DNA from: Comamonadaceae bacterium
Lineage (GTDB): Bacteria; Pseudomonadota; Gammaproteobacteria; Burkholderiales; Burkholderiaceae_C
Assembly (NCBI GenBank): GCA_030528485.1
Contig: JAUMYU010000006.1
Span: 1-58,910, forward strand
Reading direction: 5' to 3'
DNA: 58,910 nt
Position 1 is the first letter of the stretch, and each line of letters begins with the position of its first letter. The translations under genes and the position numbers were made by a program. The notes beneath the pieces were generated by a model, which was not told the origin of the DNA, did not search any database, and saw only the letters and a program-made list of their open reading frames with translations. Positions 8,841 to 18,234 of the stretch are shown here, one piece after another.

Positions 8841-10628
8841 ATGTCAGAAAAAAAAGCCTCCATCCTGGTCGTGGACGACGAGCCCGATCTGCGCCTGCTC
8901 TACGAACTCACCCTCATGCGCGAGGGCTATCAGGTCGAATCGGCCGAAACCGTCGCCCAGGCGCGCGCCAAACTTGAGCGATCCTTCGACGTCGTTTTGA
9001 CCGACATGCGCCTGCCCGACGGCCAGGGCATGGAGCTGCTGCTGGAGCTGCAAGCGGCCTCGCGCCCCGAGCGTTGCATCGTCGTCACCGCCTACGGCTC
9101 GGCGGAAAACGCCATCGAAGCCCTGCGCGCTGGTGCGTTCGACTACCTCAGCAAACCCGTTGAACTCAAGCAACTGCGCAGCGTGGTCGCCTCCGCCATT
9201 CAAGGGCTGCCAGGCAAAACGCCGCCCGCTGCGCCAGCAGCCCCAACCGCCGCACAAGCCACCGTGCAGGCCGCAACGCCCGCGCCCGGCCAGCGCAAAA
9301 CCGCCCAGCCATCCGGCCGCGCCGATAGCGCACTTGCCGCCGACAAAGCAACCGACAAAGGCGCTGCCGCGCTGGCCGATCTGGTCGGCCAGTCGCCCCT
9401 GATGCAAGCCGTCAAAGAGCGCATCGGCAAAGTCGCGCGCAGCATGGCGCCCGTGCACATCCACGGCGAATCGGGCACGGGCAAGGAGCTGGTCGCGCGC
9501 GCCCTGCACGCCAACAGCCAGCGCGCCGACGGGCCGCTGGTGGCCGTCAACTGCGGCGCCATCCCCGAAAACCTGCTGGAAGCCGAATTCTTCGGTGCCA
9601 AAAAAGGCTCCTACACCGGCGCCACGCACGACCGGGGCGGCTTTTTCCAGGCCGCCAAAGGCGGCACGCTGTTTCTTGATGAAATCGGCGATTTGCCCCT
9701 GGCCATGCAAACCAAGCTGCTGCGCGCCATTCAGGAGCGCAGCGTGCGCCCGCTGGGCGCCACGCAAGAAGAAGTGGTGGATGTGCGCTTGGTCAGCGCC
9801 ACCCACCGCGATCTGGCCACGGAAGTGGCCGAAGGGCGCTTCCGCCAGGATTTGTATTACCGCCTCAACGTCATCGAGCTGCGCATCCCGCCCCTGCGCG
9901 AGCGGCGCGAAGACCTGCCTGCCCTGATCGCCGCCTTGCTCCAGCGCCTCACGCGCGACAGCCCCTTCGACACCCTCCAAACCGACCCCGCCTTCATGGA
10001 CGCCGTGCTGCGCCGCCCCTTCCCCGGCAATGTGCGCGAGCTGGAAAACCTGCTGCACCGTGCCGTCGCCTTGAGCGAAGACGGCGTGTTGCGCGCCGAA
10101 TACATCAAGGATACGGGCGAAGCCTTCGCCCCGCCCCCCCCAACCTCCCCCGCTGCGGCAATAGCGACAGCGGCGGCGCCAACGCCAGCCCCGACCTTCA
10201 GCATGCCCACGCCCGTGTCCTACACCGGCTTTGCCATGCCTGCATTCCAAAGCAGCGCGCTGCCTGCGCCAACACCGCCGCCGCCAGCGACACCACCGGC
10301 AACCGCGCCCGTCGTGGCCGCCCCTCCCGCAATTGACACCGTCGCACCCGCCCAGCATGTGCATGCTGCGGCGGAAACACCAGCAATTGAGCCCGCATCC
10401 ACCGCCAGCATTGCCGTCAGCGCCCGCCGCTACGACGACCTGGCCGATTTGCCCAAAGACCTGCAAGCCTGGCTGGACGAGCAAGAGCGCGCCGTGCTCA
10501 TCCGCGCCCTCAAAGCCGTCAACTACAACCGCACCGCCGCCGCCAGCCTGCTGGGCCTGAACCTGCGCCAGATGCGCTACCGCATCGAGCGGCTGAACAT
10601 CCCCACCGAACCCGATACCCGGGAATGA
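8841..10628 (+). CDS. pilR: Sigma-54-dependent response regulator, PilR type
   Basis: NtrC-class activator that, when phosphorylated, drives sigma-54 promoters, typically that of pilA. The 595 residues comprise: a receiver domain (about 6-120; acidic D12/D13, phospho-acceptor D55 in LTDMRLPDG, lysine in YLSKPVE); an Ala/Pro/Gln linker; an AAA+ domain (Walker [15 protein letters not shown] variant GSYTGA, Walker [23 protein letters not shown]); a long Ala/Pro-rich linker of roughly 100 residues; and a Fis-type helix-turn-helix ([21 protein letters not shown]). Usual PilR is about 450-500 residues; the linkers explain the excess. A perfect sigma-54 promoter precedes pilA 3 kb away. The cognate kinase gene pilS is not adjacent. 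Confidence 0.88.
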   Translation: MSEKKASILVVDDEPDLRLLYELTLMREGYQVESAETVAQARAKLERSFDVVLTDMRLPDGQGMELLLELQAASRPERCIVVTAYGSAENAIEALRAGAFDYLSKPVELKQLRSVVASAIQGLPGKTPPAAPAAPTAAQATVQAATPAPGQRKTAQPSGRADSALAADKATDKGAAALADLVGQSPLMQAVKERIGKVARSMAPVHIHGESGTGKELVARALHANSQRADGPLVAVNCGAIPENLLEAEFFGAKKGSYTGATHDRGGFFQAAKGGTLFLDEIGDLPLAMQTKLLRAIQERSVRPLGATQEEVVDVRLVSATHRDLATEVAEGRFRQDLYYRLNVIELRIPPLRERREDLPALIAALLQRLTRDSPFDTLQTDPAFMDAVLRRPFPGNVRELENLLHRAVALSEDGVLRAEYIKDTGEAFAPPPPTSPAAAIATAAAPTPAPTFSMPTPVSYTGFAMPAFQSSALPAPTPPPPATPPATAPVVAAPPAIDTVAPAQHVHAAAETPAIEPASTASIAVSARRYDDLADLPKDLQAWLDEQERAVLIRALKAVNYNRTAAASLLGLNLRQMRYRIERLNIPTEPDTRE

Positions 10629-10655
10629 CCCAAGCGCCACAAGCCACCCACCACA

Positions 10656-10685
10656 ACCCCCGCCCGGCGCCAAGCCAGCGGGGGT
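10656..10685 (+). terminator. Probable terminator after pilR
   Basis: ACCCCCGC and GCGGGGGT arms around a 14-nt loop, followed by CTTGCATTTT. Confidence 0.65.
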
Positions 10686-10690
10686 CTTGC

Positions 10691-10771
10691 ATTTTATCGA
10701 TCAAAGTAAAAATAAAACCAATGCCATCATGCCAGAAAAGCGTCATTTCATTTCCTATTGATAGATAAAAT
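10691..10771 (-). repeat. Dispersed palindromic element, copy 4
   Basis: ATTTTATCGATCAAAG on the left faces CTATTGATAGATAAAAT on the right. The core GCCATCATGCC is the reverse complement of GGCATGATGGC. It lies between pilR and ampD. Confidence 0.72.
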
Positions 10772-10791
10772 TACCACCTCGACACCTATCC

Positions 10792-11394
10792 ATGCCCCCG
10801 GATCACCCCACCCCCCTGCTGCACGACGGCCGCTACCGCCCCGCGCGCTGGCTCGCCTCACCCAACTGCAACGACCGGCCGGCAGGCGCCGTCGTGGACC
10901 TCATCGTCATCCACTCCATCAGCCTGCCGCCCGGTGTTTTCGAGGGCGACGCCGTCGAGCGCCTGTTCACCAACACCCTCGATTGGGACGCCCACCCCTA
11001 CTACCAAGGCATACGCGGCCTGCAAGTCTCCGCCCACTTCCTGATCCGGCGCGATGGCCGCGTCGTGCAATTCGTCCACACCGACAGGCGCGCCTGGCAC
11101 GCCGGGGCCTCGTTCTACGCGGGCCGCAGCGCGCGCAACGACGACTCCATCGGCATCGAGCTGGAAGGGCTGGAAGGCGGCCAGTTCTGCGACGCCCAAT
11201 ACACCGCGCTGGCCCAGTTGTGCCAGGCCCTGGCCGCCCACTACCCGATTCAGGACATCGCCGGCCACGAAGACATCGCCCCCGGCCGCAAACACGACCC
11301 CGGCGCAGGCTTCGACTGGCCCCGCCTGCAACGCCTGCTGGCCTGGCCGCACCGCATGTTTCCGCCACGGGTGTTCCCGGCCCCATCAAGCTGA
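10792..11394 (+). CDS. ampD: 1,6-anhydro-N-acetylmuramyl-L-alanine amidase AmpD
   Basis: Cytoplasmic zinc amidase that removes the peptide from anhydro-muropeptides in cell-wall recycling; in many bacteria its loss induces AmpC. The 200-residue product has the amidase_2 fold signatures: LIVIHSISLPPGVF (H41, zinc ligand), HAGASFYAGRSARNDDSIGIELEG is seen as HAGAS and NDDSIGIELEG, and a C-terminal GHEDIAPGRKHDPG holding the second histidine and the aspartate ligand. Length is close to E. coli AmpD. It follows pilR with a terminator and a palindromic element between them, so independent expression is likely. Confidence 0.93.
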   Translation: MPPDHPTPLLHDGRYRPARWLASPNCNDRPAGAVVDLIVIHSISLPPGVFEGDAVERLFTNTLDWDAHPYYQGIRGLQVSAHFLIRRDGRVVQFVHTDRRAWHAGASFYAGRSARNDDSIGIELEGLEGGQFCDAQYTALAQLCQALAAHYPIQDIAGHEDIAPGRKHDPGAGFDWPRLQRLLAWPHRMFPPRVFPAPSS

Positions 11395-11424
11395 GAATAG
11401 CGCCGAGAAGCTGCGCAACCCTGA

Positions 11425-11501
11425 TTTATCCATCAAAGGAAAATGCAACCATTACCCATCATGCCAAAACAAGGCAATTATTTTTCCTATTGATCGATAA
11501 A
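11425..11501 (-). repeat. Dispersed palindromic element, copy 5
   Basis: TTTATCCATCAAAGGAAAA on the left and TTTTTCCTATTGATCGATAAA on the right. The core reads CCATCATGCC on plus (GGCATGATGG on minus). It lies in the convergent ampD/ETF-QO gap. Confidence 0.75.
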
Positions 11502-11632
11502 AATTCACCAAATCCAGGCGCTTCAGCCCCCAGATGCGCAAAAAGGCGGCCCAAGCCGCCCTTTTGCAACACCAGCGCGCGCCCCCCACAGCCACCGGGA
11601 GCAACCCGGCGGCCTGGGCAGCCGCCAAGCCA

Positions 11633-13330
11633 TCACATCTCCATGTAGTTCGGCCCGCCGCCGCCCTCGGGCGCGACCCAGACGATGTTTTGCGTCGGAT
11701 CCTTGATGTCGCAGGTCTTGCAATGCACGCAGTTCTGCGCATTGATTTGCAGGCGCTGCTTGCCGCCTTCGCTCTCGTCCTCAACGAACTCGTACACACC
11801 GGCCGGGCAGTAACGCGCCTCCGGCCCGCCGAACTTGGCCAAATTCACCTGCACCGGCACGCTGGCATCCTTGAGCGTCAAGTGCGCAGGCTGATCCTCG
11901 CCGTGGTTGGTGTTGCTCATGAACACGCTGGAGAGGCGGTCGAAGCTGATCTTCCCATCCGGCTTGGGATAGTCGATCTTGGCGCACTCGGCCGCCGGCT
12001 TGAGGAAAGTGTGATCCGGCGCGGGGTTCTTCAGCGTCCAGGGCGGCACCTTCACCCCCAACTTGGGCAGCAGCCAGTGTTCGATGCCCGTCATCAGCAT
12101 GCCAATCGTGCGCCCCTTCTTGAACCAGGGCTTGAAATTGCTCGCCGCCTTCAACTCCTCATACAGCCAGCTCTTCTCGAACGCCTCCGGGTAAGCCGTC
12201 AACTCATCTTGCGCGCGGCCTGCCGCCAGCGCATCGAACAAGGCTTCGGCCACCAGCATGCCGCTCTTGATCGCCGCATGGCTGCCCTTGATGCGGCTGG
12301 CATTCAGATAACCCGCATTGCAGCCCACCAGCGCGCCACCGGGGAACACCGTCTTGGGCAGGCTGGGAATGCCGCCGTTGTTGATCGCGCGCGCGCCATA
12401 ACCCAGGCGCTTGCCGCCCTCCAGATGCTGGCGGATGGCCGGGTGCGTCTTCCAACGCTGCATCTCCTCGAACGGGCTAAGCCAGGGGTTTTTGTAATCC
12501 AGCCCCACCACAAAGCCCAGCGTGACCTTGTTGTCCTCCATGTGGTAGAGAAAGCCGCCGCCAAACGTCTCCTTGTCCATCGGCCAGCCCGCCGTGTGCA
12601 CCACCAGGCCCGGCTTGGCTTTTTCCGGCGGAATTTCCCACAACTCCTTGATGCCAATGCCAAAGCTCTGCGGCGCCTTGCCCTCTTGCAAATTGAACTT
12701 CGCCAGCAACTGGCGGCCCAACTGGCCGCGCGCGCCCTCGGCAAAAATCGTGTACTTGGCGTGCAGCTCCATGCCCAACTGAAACTCGCCCGTCGGCTCG
12801 CCATCCTTGCCCACGCCCATATTGCCCGTGGCCACGCCCTTGACGGCACCGCCCTCGTCGTACAGCACCTCGGTCGCGGCAAAGCCGGGGAAGATCTCCA
12901 CCCCCAGCTCCTCGGCCTGCGCCGCCAGCCAGCGCACCACGCTGCCCAGGCTGATGACATAGCAGCCCTCGTTGTGGAAATTGTTGGGGATCAGCGCCGC
13001 AGGCGTCTTTTTCGCGCCCGTCTCGCTCAACATCAAAATCTCGTCGGCGCTGACCGGCTGGTTCAGCGGCGCGCCCTTTTCCTTCCAGTCGGGAATCAGC
13101 TCCGTTATCGCGCGCGGATCCATCACCGCACCCGAGAGAATGTGCGCGCCCGGCTCCGAGCCCTTCTCCAGCACCATCACGCTGATGTCTTGTTCTTTCT
13201 CGGCCGCCAACTGCTTGAGGCGAATCGCCGTCGCCAACCCCGCCGGCCCCGCGCCGACGATCACCACGTCGTACTCCATCGACTCGCGAGGGCCGTACTG
13301 GGCAAGAATTTCTTCGTTTGTCATATGCAT
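11633..13330 (-). CDS. Electron transfer flavoprotein-ubiquinone oxidoreductase
   Basis: Membrane-associated FAD and [4Fe-4S] enzyme that passes electrons from ETF (fatty-acid and amino-acid dehydrogenases) to ubiquinone. The 565-residue protein has an N-terminal dinucleotide-binding motif VVIVGAGPAGLATAIRLKQ (residues about 25-43) and central flavoprotein blocks. The C-terminal ferredoxin-like cluster contains CPAGVYEFV and CVHCKTCDIKDPTQNI, supplying the four cysteine ligands. ATG 13330 starts exactly where homologues start. etfA/etfB are not in the window. It is transcribed away from the pilin locus. Confidence 0.95.
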   Translation of the reverse strand: MHMTNEEILAQYGPRESMEYDVVIVGAGPAGLATAIRLKQLAAEKEQDISVMVLEKGSEPGAHILSGAVMDPRAITELIPDWKEKGAPLNQPVSADEILMLSETGAKKTPAALIPNNFHNEGCYVISLGSVVRWLAAQAEELGVEIFPGFAATEVLYDEGGAVKGVATGNMGVGKDGEPTGEFQLGMELHAKYTIFAEGARGQLGRQLLAKFNLQEGKAPQSFGIGIKELWEIPPEKAKPGLVVHTAGWPMDKETFGGGFLYHMEDNKVTLGFVVGLDYKNPWLSPFEEMQRWKTHPAIRQHLEGGKRLGYGARAINNGGIPSLPKTVFPGGALVGCNAGYLNASRIKGSHAAIKSGMLVAEALFDALAAGRAQDELTAYPEAFEKSWLYEELKAASNFKPWFKKGRTIGMLMTGIEHWLLPKLGVKVPPWTLKNPAPDHTFLKPAAECAKIDYPKPDGKISFDRLSSVFMSNTNHGEDQPAHLTLKDASVPVQVNLAKFGGPEARYCPAGVYEFVEDESEGGKQRLQINAQNCVHCKTCDIKDPTQNIVWVAPEGGGGPNYMEM

Positions 13331-13889
13331 TTTTCCTGTGGGGAGAGAACAAGGAGCACTTGCAACCCATCCTTGGCCAAGCGCCCTCTATCCATATATA
13401 AGTACGAAACCGCTTTCCCGGCCAACACACGCAGCGCCCCGGGGATTGTGACGCTTTCTATCCGCCACAAAAAGGAGGAAAGCCCCCCACCCCGCGCAAG
13501 CGACCGAACTGGCACAGCCCGCAACGCCAAACGACCACAAGCGGCCAACGTAGAGGGGCCGATCCAGCAGCCGTAAAGCCGACAATCATACAAAGCGCAA
13601 ATACCCCCAGACCCAGCCCGCCACCCTTCACGCCTGTCTGCCGCGCCGAAACGTCCAATTTTTTGCATCCTGCCAAAAATTGGCACCCGGATTGGCCAAC
13701 TTCTGCGCCTCATCTGGCCAAAAATCGGCGCGCAATGTCACAAAACCTGCCCACCCGCTACTTTCATTGACATTTATGTACACATTGCGGCCTGGCACGC
13801 CCCTTGCATTCTTCATAGGCGTTGAACGAGGGGTTCAATAACTGAAGGTAAGTTTATTTTTCAACCATTCCCAACCAAGGAGTAAAGAC
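13331..13889. other. Intergenic regulatory region between ETF-QO and pilA
   Basis: About 560 bases without a convincing gene; the small open frames have no recognisable content. The right part carries the pilA sigma-54 promoter, and a palindrome TGCCAAAAATTGGCA at 13671-13685 lies about 110 bases upstream of it. Further GGCCA-type half sites occur at 13690-13730. These may be activator-binding sites for PilR or another regulator (inference). Confidence 0.5.
13793..13808 (+). promoter_or_regulatory. Sigma-54 (-24/-12) promoter of pilA
   Basis: TGGCACGCCCCTTGCA matches the consensus TGGCAC-N5-TTGCA exactly, with correct GG/GC spacing. It ends about 81 bases before the pilA ATG. It fits PilR-dependent control, since pilR is 3 kb upstream in the same orientation. 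Confidence 0.9.
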
Positions 13890-14372
13890 ATGAAAGCAAC
13901 TCTGCAAAAAGGTTTCACCCTGATCGAACTGATGATCGTGGTGGCAATTATCGGTATTCTGGCTGCTGTGGCTCTGCCTGCTTATCAAGACTACACGGGT
14001 CGCGCCCAATTCTCTGAATCGCTGACGGTCGCTGGCGGCTTGAAGACGGACGTGGCTGACTATGCTGGTCAAAAAGGCTCGTGCCCTGACAATAGCGCTG
14101 GGGCTGTCGGCACTATTAAGCAAGACACTGGCTATGCGACCAAGTACTTGACAAAAGTGACTACGGGTGCGGGTACGCAGGCTGACGACTGCGCAATCAC
14201 GGCCGAGTTCAAGAACACGGGTGTCAACAAGAAGCTTTTCAGCAAGAAAGTTAAGTTGACTGGTGTGGGTATGTTGGGTACAGCTGCAACCCAAGCTGGC
14301 ACCATTGACTGGATTTGCGCTACGGACGCCGCGAACGAGGTAACTCCCGTTGCATGCCAGAATGCTCTGTAA
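13890..14372 (+). CDS. pilA: Type IV major pilin (type IVa)
   Basis: Precursor of the main pilus subunit. A short leader ends in glycine 8, and prepilin peptidase would cut before F9 (MKATLQKG | [10 protein letters not shown]), leaving the conserved E5 of mature pilin and a long hydrophobic helix. The 160-residue protein has four cysteines after the helix (GSCPDN, DDCAIT, WICATD, VACQNAL), enough for two disulfides. ATG 13890 has an ideal AAGGAG ribosome-binding site and lies behind a sigma-54 promoter. A hairpin terminator follows, separating it from the second pilin. Base composition is less GC-rich than the flanking genes. Confidence 0.95.
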   Translation: MKATLQKGFTLIELMIVVAIIGILAAVALPAYQDYTGRAQFSESLTVAGGLKTDVADYAGQKGSCPDNSAGAVGTIKQDTGYATKYLTKVTTGAGTQADDCAITAEFKNTGVNKKLFSKKVKLTGVGMLGTAATQAGTIDWICATDAANEVTPVACQNAL

Positions 14373-14403
14373 TGTGGATTTTGGTTGAATAAACCTTAAT
14401 CTG

Positions 14404-14428
14404 GGCCCGCGATGCGGGCCTTACTTTT
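14404..14428 (+). terminator. Terminator between the two pilin genes
   Basis: GGCCCGC, a GAT loop, GCGGGCC, then TTACTTTTAT. It should leave pilA mostly monocistronic. Confidence 0.75.
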
Positions 14429-14444
14429 ATGTTGGTTGGCCTCA

Positions 14445-14918
14445 ATGAAAAACCATGCATCAGCTGGATTCACCTTGATTGAGTTGTTGATGGTCGTTGC
14501 CATCATCGGCTTGTTGAGCAGTTTGGCTTTGCCTGCCTACCAGAATTACATAGGCCGCGCTCAGTTCGCAGATGCTTTAGGCAGTGCGGCAGGTTTGAAA
14601 ACCGATATGTTGAGTTATGTTGGCACGTATGGCGCCTGCCCGGTCAGCGCCCCCAGTGGTGCAGGCAGCATCAAGCCGCCTTCAGCATACACAACCAAGG
14701 TGCTGGAGAAGGTAGAAACGAAGGCGGGGGCAAATACAGATGATTGTGTCATTGAGGGCACCTTTAAAAACGAGGGTATTAATAAGCATTTACGTGGTCG
14801 ATTTGTGAGGCTAACGGCAAAAAAAATGCTGCAAGTTTCTTCCGGTCAATACACTATGGTTGATTTTCAATGCACCAGCAACGTAAACGCAAACATTAAA
14901 CCCAGCTCATGCCAATAA
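14445..14918 (+). CDS. Second type IV pilin-like protein
   Basis: A 157-residue pilin paralogue. The leader MKNHASAG would be cut before FTLIELLMVV, followed by the usual hydrophobic helix and the shared PAYQNYIGRAQFADAL segment. It also has four cysteines (GACPVS, DDCVIE, DFQCTS, SSCQ) at positions matching pilA, so it probably arose by tandem duplication. I chose ATG 14445 because the leader is normal from there; the frame extends to 14412, but that start lies in the terminator hairpin. No strong ribosome-binding site is visible, and the gene sits behind a terminator, so expression is likely lower than pilA or only by read-through. It could be an alternative or minor subunit. Confidence 0.88.
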   Translation: MKNHASAGFTLIELLMVVAIIGLLSSLALPAYQNYIGRAQFADALGSAAGLKTDMLSYVGTYGACPVSAPSGAGSIKPPSAYTTKVLEKVETKAGANTDDCVIEGTFKNEGINKHLRGRFVRLTAKKMLQVSSGQYTMVDFQCTSNVNANIKPSSCQ

Positions 14919-14940
14919 GCCGGAATAAATTTATCCAAAA

Positions 14941-15726
14941 ATGCCAAACGATACTCTTAACACCATTCATTATAGAAAAATATCTCCCCGAGTTAAGGCA
15001 GCTTTCATTCACCTGCTCATTAGCGCAGCTACGGCGCTGGTCGTTTTTGCGCTGGTTTTTTGGCTTTGGTATCCAGCGCCGCATCATCAACTTTCGGGCG
15101 GCATTACCCTTTTCCTGATGTTGCTGGGCATTGATCTGGTACTCGGGCCACTCCTAACACTAGTCATTTTCAATATTCGAAAGCCTCGGCGTGAGTTGGT
15201 GCGTGACTTGGCCATTATTGGCACCGTCCAGCTTGCGGCCCTTGCATATGGAATGACGGTTGCCTACCAGGCACGGCCTGTATATGTAGTTTTCGAGCAT
15301 CAGCGTTTCAGGGTTGTTTATGGGGCTGATCTTTTGCCAGAATTTTTGCAGCAATCACCTGAGCAATTTCGCAAGCTTCCGGTCGTAGGCCCCGAATATC
15401 TTTCCTTGCGTCCTATGCAGCCGGAGGAGCGATTGGATGTGCTTTTTCAGGAGCTGAGCGGTTTTCCACTCGCCTACCGCGCCGATATGTGGCGGCCTTA
15501 TGCAGATGCGAAAAACTCTGTGCTACTCATGGGAAAACCCATGGATGAAGTTGTTGCCAACTTGGCAAAAAAGGATTTAGAAAAATTGGATGCACTCATC
15601 CAAAAAAAAGGGCTGACAAGAAAGGATGTGCTGCACCTTCCGCTGTTGTCCCGCTCGCCAGATGTGGCTGCGGCCTTTGTGGATGGACGCACGGGTGAGG
15701 TTTTATACATCGCCATTCCGCAGTAA
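14941..15726 (+). CDS. TfpX/TfpZ-family type IV pilin accessory protein
   Basis: A 261-residue membrane protein resembling the accessory proteins encoded beside pilA in some Pseudomonas aeruginosa pilin groups, which modulate pilin assembly and surface piliation. It has three N-terminal hydrophobic segments (about 22-48, 53-78 and 88-108) and then a soluble domain of about 150 residues with YVVFEHQRFRVVYGADLLPE and a C-terminal TGEVLYIAIPQ. It starts 22 bases after the second pilin, on the same strand. Lower GC than the surrounding genes suggests the three-gene cassette can move as a unit (inference). Confidence 0.8.
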   Translation: MPNDTLNTIHYRKISPRVKAAFIHLLISAATALVVFALVFWLWYPAPHHQLSGGITLFLMLLGIDLVLGPLLTLVIFNIRKPRRELVRDLAIIGTVQLAALAYGMTVAYQARPVYVVFEHQRFRVVYGADLLPEFLQQSPEQFRKLPVVGPEYLSLRPMQPEERLDVLFQELSGFPLAYRADMWRPYADAKNSVLLMGKPMDEVVANLAKKDLEKLDALIQKKGLTRKDVLHLPLLSRSPDVAAAFVDGRTGEVLYIAIPQ

Positions 15727-15745
15727 TGCGATGCGGCTTAATTTT

Positions 15746-17953
15746 TCACGCCTTCAAAAACTCCCACCGCACCCCCAGCCAGCGCCGCATGTGTTCTTCG
15801 GCCTGCTGGGGGTATTCGCGCAGCATGATGGGGGCGGCGGTGCGGGCCCATTCGAGTAGGGGTTGATCGGCCTCTAGGTCGGCAAAGCGCAGCAGGGCGG
15901 CGCCGGATTGGCGAGCGCCGAGGAATTCGCCGGGGCCGCGGATTTCGAGGTCGCGGCGGGCGATTTCAAAGCCGTCGTTGGTTTGGGCCATGGCGCGCAG
16001 GCGTTCTTTGGCGATGTCGCCCAGACGGCCGGTTTCGCCGGGGGTGTAGAGCAGGATGCAGGCCGATTGCGCCGTGCCGCGGCCGACGCGGCCGCGCAGT
16101 TGGTGCAGTTGCGAGAGGCCAAATCGCTCGGCGTGTTCGACGACCATGAGGGAGGCGTTGGGCACGTCCACGCCGACTTCGATGACGGTGGTGGCGACAA
16201 GCAGGCCCATGTCCCCGGCGGCAAATTGCGCCATGACGCGGTGTTTTTCCGCCTGCGGCATACGCGAATGCAGCAGGCCGATGCGGGCCTGGGGCATGGC
16301 GGCGCATAGTTCTTCGTAGGTGGCGGTGGCGTTGGAGAGGTCCAGCGCCTCGCTTTCTTCGATGAGGGGGCAAACCCAATAGGCTTGCCGGCCCTGGGCG
16401 ATTTGATGGGCCAGGCGTGCGATGAGTTCGTCGCGCCGGGCGTCGGCGATGAGGCGGGTATCGACGGGTGTGCGGCCGGGGGGGAGTTCGTCGATGGTGG
16501 AGACGTCCAGATCGGCGTAGTAGCTCATGGCCAGGGTGCGCGGGATGGGGGTGGCGCTCATCATGAGCATGTGCGGCTCCGGCGCGGAGGCGGAGGCTGC
16601 CTCGCCCGGCTGGGCGGGCTGGGTGAGATGGGCTGGAGCGGCGGCGGCCCCGTCGCCCTGGCGGTTGCGCAAGCTCAGGCGTTGTTCGACGCCAAAGCGG
16701 TGTTGTTCATCGATGAGCGCCAGCCCCAGCCGGGCAAAGCGCACGTGTTCCTGGATGACGGCGTGGGTGCCGACAACGAGCGCGGCCTGGCCGGATGCGA
16801 TGGCGTCCAGCGTGGCCTGGCGCTCTTTTTTTTTCTGCGCGCCCGCCAGCCAGGCGACGTGCTGGCCGCGCGCTTGCAGCAGGGGATCGAGCCAGTCGGA
16901 GAGTTTGCGCAGGTGTTGCTCGGCCAGGATTTCGGTGGGGGCCATGAGGGCGCATTGCCAGCCCGCGTCGATGCAGGCGCAGGCGGCCAGGGCGGCGACG
17001 ATGGTTTTGCCCGAGCCGACGTCGCCTTGCAGCAGGCGGTGCATGGGGATAGGGCGGGCGATGTCGGCCAGGATTTCGCCCACCACGCGGCGCTGGGCGC
17101 GGGTGAGCGCAAAGGGGATGCGGGCCAGCAGTTGCTCGTGCAGGGGCAGGGCTGAACCGGCGTCATGGCCAGCAACCTGCCCGGCCCGCAGCACGGGCGC
17201 GCGCAGGCGCTGGCGCAGTTGGCGCACGCGGTATTGCGAGAGTTGCTGGGCCAGCAGTTCTTCCACCTTCAGGCGCTGCCAGGCGGGGTGGCTGTGGTCT
17301 TGCAGGGTGTGCAGGGGCACATCGGGCGCGGGGTGATGGAGAAAGCGCAGGGTTTGCGCCAGCGGCCACCAGGGGCTGGCCGCCCCACTCTGGGCTTCAG
17401 CCCTTGGCGCGCCTTTGGGCAGGGGCGGCGGGCCAATGCGCTCGAACAGGGCGGCGGGCAGGGTGTCGGGCAGGGCGATGCGTTGCAAGGCGGTGACGAT
17501 CATGCGCCGCAGATAGGCTTGGGGCAGGCCCTTGCTGACGGGATAGACGGGGGTGAGGGCGGCGGGCAGGGGCGCATCGGCCTTGCGCAGTTGGGGATGC
17601 ACCATTTCGCGGCCCCAGAAGCCGCCGCGCATTTCGCCATACAGCCGCAGGCGCTTGCCGGGCGCCAGGCTTTTTTGCTGCGAGGGGTAGAAGTGCAAAA
17701 AGCGCAGTTGGCAACTGCCGCTGGCATCTTCCACCACGGCCACGAGCTGGCGGCGCGGGTGCAATTGCACTTCGCAATGGGTGACGGTGGCCTCGATCAG
17801 CACGCTGCGCCCTTCGCGCGCCTGGGCAATGGGGACGACGCGGGTTTCGTCCTCATAGCGCAGGGGCAGGTGCAGCACCAGATCGATGTCGCGGTGCAGG
17901 CCGAGCTTGTCGAGGGCTTTGCGGATGGCGGGAGTCATGCGGCAGGGGGTCAT
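15746..17953 (-). CDS. recG: ATP-dependent DNA helicase RecG
   Basis: Superfamily 2 helicase that regresses stalled replication forks and branch-migrates recombination intermediates. The 735-residue protein has an N-terminal wedge/OB domain (LHLPLRYEDETRVVPI), Walker A GDVGSGKT, the DEQH box LIDEQHRFGVEQR, MSATPIPRTLAMSYY (motif III) and the C-terminal helicase motifs VEVGVDVPNASLMV and LHQLRGRVGRG. Length is normal. The first ATG (17953) is followed by another at 17938, and either could be used. It converges with the pilin cassette, and the downstream gap is only 19 bases. Confidence 0.96.
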   Translation of the reverse strand: MTPCRMTPAIRKALDKLGLHRDIDLVLHLPLRYEDETRVVPIAQAREGRSVLIEATVTHCEVQLHPRRQLVAVVEDASGSCQLRFLHFYPSQQKSLAPGKRLRLYGEMRGGFWGREMVHPQLRKADAPLPAALTPVYPVSKGLPQAYLRRMIVTALQRIALPDTLPAALFERIGPPPLPKGAPRAEAQSGAASPWWPLAQTLRFLHHPAPDVPLHTLQDHSHPAWQRLKVEELLAQQLSQYRVRQLRQRLRAPVLRAGQVAGHDAGSALPLHEQLLARIPFALTRAQRRVVGEILADIARPIPMHRLLQGDVGSGKTIVAALAACACIDAGWQCALMAPTEILAEQHLRKLSDWLDPLLQARGQHVAWLAGAQKKKERQATLDAIASGQAALVVGTHAVIQEHVRFARLGLALIDEQHRFGVEQRLSLRNRQGDGAAAAPAHLTQPAQPGEAASASAPEPHMLMMSATPIPRTLAMSYYADLDVSTIDELPPGRTPVDTRLIADARRDELIARLAHQIAQGRQAYWVCPLIEESEALDLSNATATYEELCAAMPQARIGLLHSRMPQAEKHRVMAQFAAGDMGLLVATTVIEVGVDVPNASLMVVEHAERFGLSQLHQLRGRVGRGTAQSACILLYTPGETGRLGDIAKERLRAMAQTNDGFEIARRDLEIRGPGEFLGARQSGAALLRFADLEADQPLLEWARTAAPIMLREYPQQAEEHMRRWLGVRWEFLKA

Positions 17954-18001
17954 GCGGCGGATGCCATGGGGCGGTCGGAGAACCTGGCGCCACGCTCAAA
18001 A

Positions 18002-18076
18002 TTACAAATCAAAGGAAACAAAATAACTATATTTAGGCATGATACATATCAAACTACTTTTCCTATCGATTTGTAA
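18002..18076 (+). repeat. Dispersed palindromic element, copy 6
   Basis: TTACAAATCAAAGGAAA on the left and TTTTCCTATCGATTTGTAA on the right. The core is TTTAGGCATGAT. It lies between divergent recG and the thiolase gene. Confidence 0.75.
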
Positions 18077-18234
18077 AATACAAAACAGCCCCGCATGCAG
18101 GGCCCGCCGCAACCGAGCGTAACACCCAATATCCGCGCCGCCTGTTTGCATGCACACTGGCGCGCTTTCCCGGTTGTGTTTTGCCCGCCGTGGCAAGGCG
18201 CGCCATTTTCACCACTGCAACAAGAGGAAATCAC

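Noticed and set aside
8844-10673. 609-residue open frame on the minus strand opposite pilR
   Set aside because: It mirrors the pilR codon pattern, is Gly/Ala-rich without motifs, and pilR has complete domains in the other strand.
11534-13576. 680-residue plus-strand frame opposite ETF-QO
   Set aside because: The minus strand encodes a full ETF-QO with FAD and iron-sulfur motifs; the plus frame is its shadow.
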